Source of the DNA: an uncultured Clostridia bacterium
GTDB taxonomy: Bacteria; Bacillota; Clostridia; Christensenellales; UBA1242
DNA: 20,987 nucleotides
Assembly (NCBI GenBank): GCA_947628195.1
Contig: CANQZB010000003.1
Location: 1 to 20,987, forward strand
Reading direction: 5' to 3'
Shown here: piece after piece, positions 19,749-20,987 of the stretch
Layout: each line of letters starts with the position of its first letter
Position numbering within the stretch: position 1 is the stretch's first letter
Position numbers and translations under genes: made by a program
The notes under the pieces: model-generated
The model's database searches: none
What the model saw: only the letters and a program-made list of their open reading frames with translations
What the model was told of the DNA's origin: nothing

Positions 19749-20987
19749 CGTTTTCTCCTTTTAACAATTTTTTATGTTCTTCAATATGTTTTAATAATGC
19801 TTCTAAAACTTTTTTGTAATTAGGCTTGCTTTTGTTATCTCCGCTTAAAATGAATGCGGTGTGTTCATCTATGTGAATTTTGTGGTTATCTATAGGCAAA
19901 ATTTCCAATTTTTCACCTTTTAAGGCAGATAGATTTTCTTCTTTTGCACGATTTATTTGAAGTGAGTTTAAATCCACGTTATTTTCCCACATACCAAAAC
20001 CTAACAAATCTAGGCATTTTTTGCGCATGCTTTGGCTAAAATGTCCATCTTCATCATACATCAACCCTTGCTTAATTAAATCGAGTAACATGGTGCGTTT
20101 TTGGCCAATGCTGTTTGTAATGTCGTTTGAAGTATCGAAAACAACATCATCACTGCAAATTTCGTTTTGGTCCCAATAATATAATTTTACTTGATTGTTT
20201 TGACCCGTTATTTTAAGAAGCCTTGGCATAACAGCAAACTGTTTATATAATCTTAAAATAAATTTTGCAATGGTTTTAATTGCAAGTTTGCAAGAATCAA
20301 TGGCATTGGTCAACCTTGTGGTGTCTTGTTCTGCCAATAATTGCAATGCAACACCGGATAAATTAGAATATGGCGAAACACTTTCTGTCATCATATCACT
20401 TACGCCAGAAACAGTTTTAAATTCGCCAAGCAAGCGTTCCTCTTCCTCATCAAAATTCAGGTTGAGTTTAGGGTTTTCCATAATTTCTGGAATTTTACTG
20501 CCCTGCCTATAAACAAGCACTTTGCCCGGAGATAAACCATCTACTTCAAGGGCGTCAGTATCCACGCTTCCGTCTTCAACGGCCAAAACGTTCATCACTG
20601 CCCTATTGAAATATTCATGTTTTCTATTTCTTACTGCGTTGTATGCGCGCTGTAAAGGTATGAGCCTATCAACTACACTAACGCCAAAGAAACTTCCTGG
20701 CAAATAGTTGGAAATTTGCTTAACAAATGGGAAGGTTCGCATATTAAGTTCATCGTTTATATAAGGTAAATCACCATCAAAAAGCAATTTATCCCCCGCT
20801 ATAATAGTTAGCCTTCCGTTAACATATTTCTTTGATGGGCGAACATATCTTTCAATAACCACACAATGATTACTCATTTCAATGTTGGAAACTTTGTTTA
20901 TGTGCGCGTTATAGCCCAATCCGCCCAAACTTGATGTGTTACTATCCAGGGTAAAAGAGTAAACTTTTTCTGGGCTAACATCAACAC
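19723..20987 (-). CDS. Portal protein, 5' part outside the window
   Basis: The frame is open to the right edge of the window (the last visible codons read VDVSPEKVYSFTLDSNTSSL), so the start is missing; at least 420 aa are present. Portal proteins form the 12-fold ring through which DNA enters the capsid. Portal-like segments include GSFFGVSVVDRLIPLQRAYN, AVRNRKHEYFNRAV and the long helix FILRLYKQFAV; these resemble P22/T7-type portals more than siphovirus ones. The terminase would be expected beyond the window. The C-terminus is charged (KHIEEHKKLLKGENDGEI). Confidence 0.8.
   Translation of the reverse strand, partial: VDVSPEKVYSFTLDSNTSSLGGLGYNAHINKVSNIEMSNHCVVIERYVRPSKKYVNGRLTIIAGDKLLFDGDLPYINDELNMRTFPFVKQISNYLPGSFFGVSVVDRLIPLQRAYNAVRNRKHEYFNRAVMNVLAVEDGSVDTDALEVDGLSPGKVLVYRQGSKIPEIMENPKLNLNFDEEEERLLGEFKTVSGVSDMMTESVSPYSNLSGVALQLLAEQDTTRLTNAIDSCKLAIKTIAKFILRLYKQFAVMPRLLKITGQNNQVKLYYWDQNEICSDDVVFDTSNDITNSIGQKRTMLLDLIKQGLMYDEDGHFSQSMRKKCLDLLGFGMWENNVDLNSLQINRAKEENLSALKGEKLEILPIDNHKIHIDEHTAFILSGDNKSKPNYKKVLEALLKHIEEHKKLLKGENDGEIGTTK

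Larger units (their letters stand above)
15091..20987 (-). mobile_element. Tailed-phage head module (part of a second prophage or remnant)
   Basis: Leftward genes with tight spacing, in transcription order: portal (cut by the window edge), scaffold, major capsid, small protein, connector-like protein, long beta-rich protein and holin. No tail tube, tape measure or fibre gene lies between the connector region and the holin, which suggests a short-tailed phage or a deletion. The module ends 43 bp from attR of the inovirus-like element. Confidence 0.82.

Noticed and set aside
20929..20987. Portal start at the TTG near 20928
   Set aside because: The frame stays open to the window edge with plausible protein sequence and no ribosome site at that TTG, so the gene is cut by the window.

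Overview
AT-rich DNA using the standard code (TGA serves as stop) with Shine-Dalgarno sites of the AGGAGG type, chromosomal genes of Firmicutes type and no outer-membrane functions. This fits a low-GC, probably uncultured Gram-positive bacterium (Clostridia or Bacilli); I cannot place it more precisely.

Layout. (1) 1-290: two 37-bp copies of the 3' end of a tRNA, probably tRNA-Lys, 167 bp apart, without the matching 5' half. They look like scars of integration at a tRNA just outside the window. (2) 304-3176: a leftward chromosomal operon of a GT8 glycosyltransferase, a cardiolipin synthase and a frameshifted histidine phosphatase. It is driven by a consensus promoter so close to the first ATG that the mRNA should be leaderless. 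(3) 3344-3418: an intact tRNA-Gln(CTG). (4) 3372-15048: an integrated element bounded by a 48-bp duplication of the tRNA-Gln 3' end. (5) 15091-20987: the leftward head module of a tailed phage, ending with a holin and running off the right edge of the window at the portal gene.

The element in (4) is the main result. It looks like a filamentous (inovirus-like) prophage of a one-membrane host; the excised circle would be 11,629 bp. It has a tyrosine integrase and Xre repressor read leftward, then a roughly 400-bp noncoding region packed with hairpins and a tandem repeat (candidate replication origin). Next come small genes of unknown function, a winged-helix replication-type protein, two tiny membrane proteins (coat candidates), three large single-anchor surface proteins and a Zot/pI-type ATPase. 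A very long hairpin (candidate packaging signal or second origin), a Cro-like regulator and two small genes complete it. There is no secretin, terminase, portal or capsid gene within it.

How it may work (inference): the integrase recombines the 48-bp cores with the help of 45-bp arm repeats near both ends. The Xre protein controls divergent promoters around 5050-5150. The winged-helix protein starts replication. The small and large membrane proteins assemble in the cytoplasmic membrane, and the Zot ATPase drives extrusion of single-stranded DNA. The surface proteins carry coiled coils, InlB-type repeats and BspA-type leucine-rich repeats, suggesting roles in adhesion or host recognition. An in-phase A AAA AAC slippery site sits upstream of the integrase and could fuse a short leader ORF to it by -1 frameshifting.
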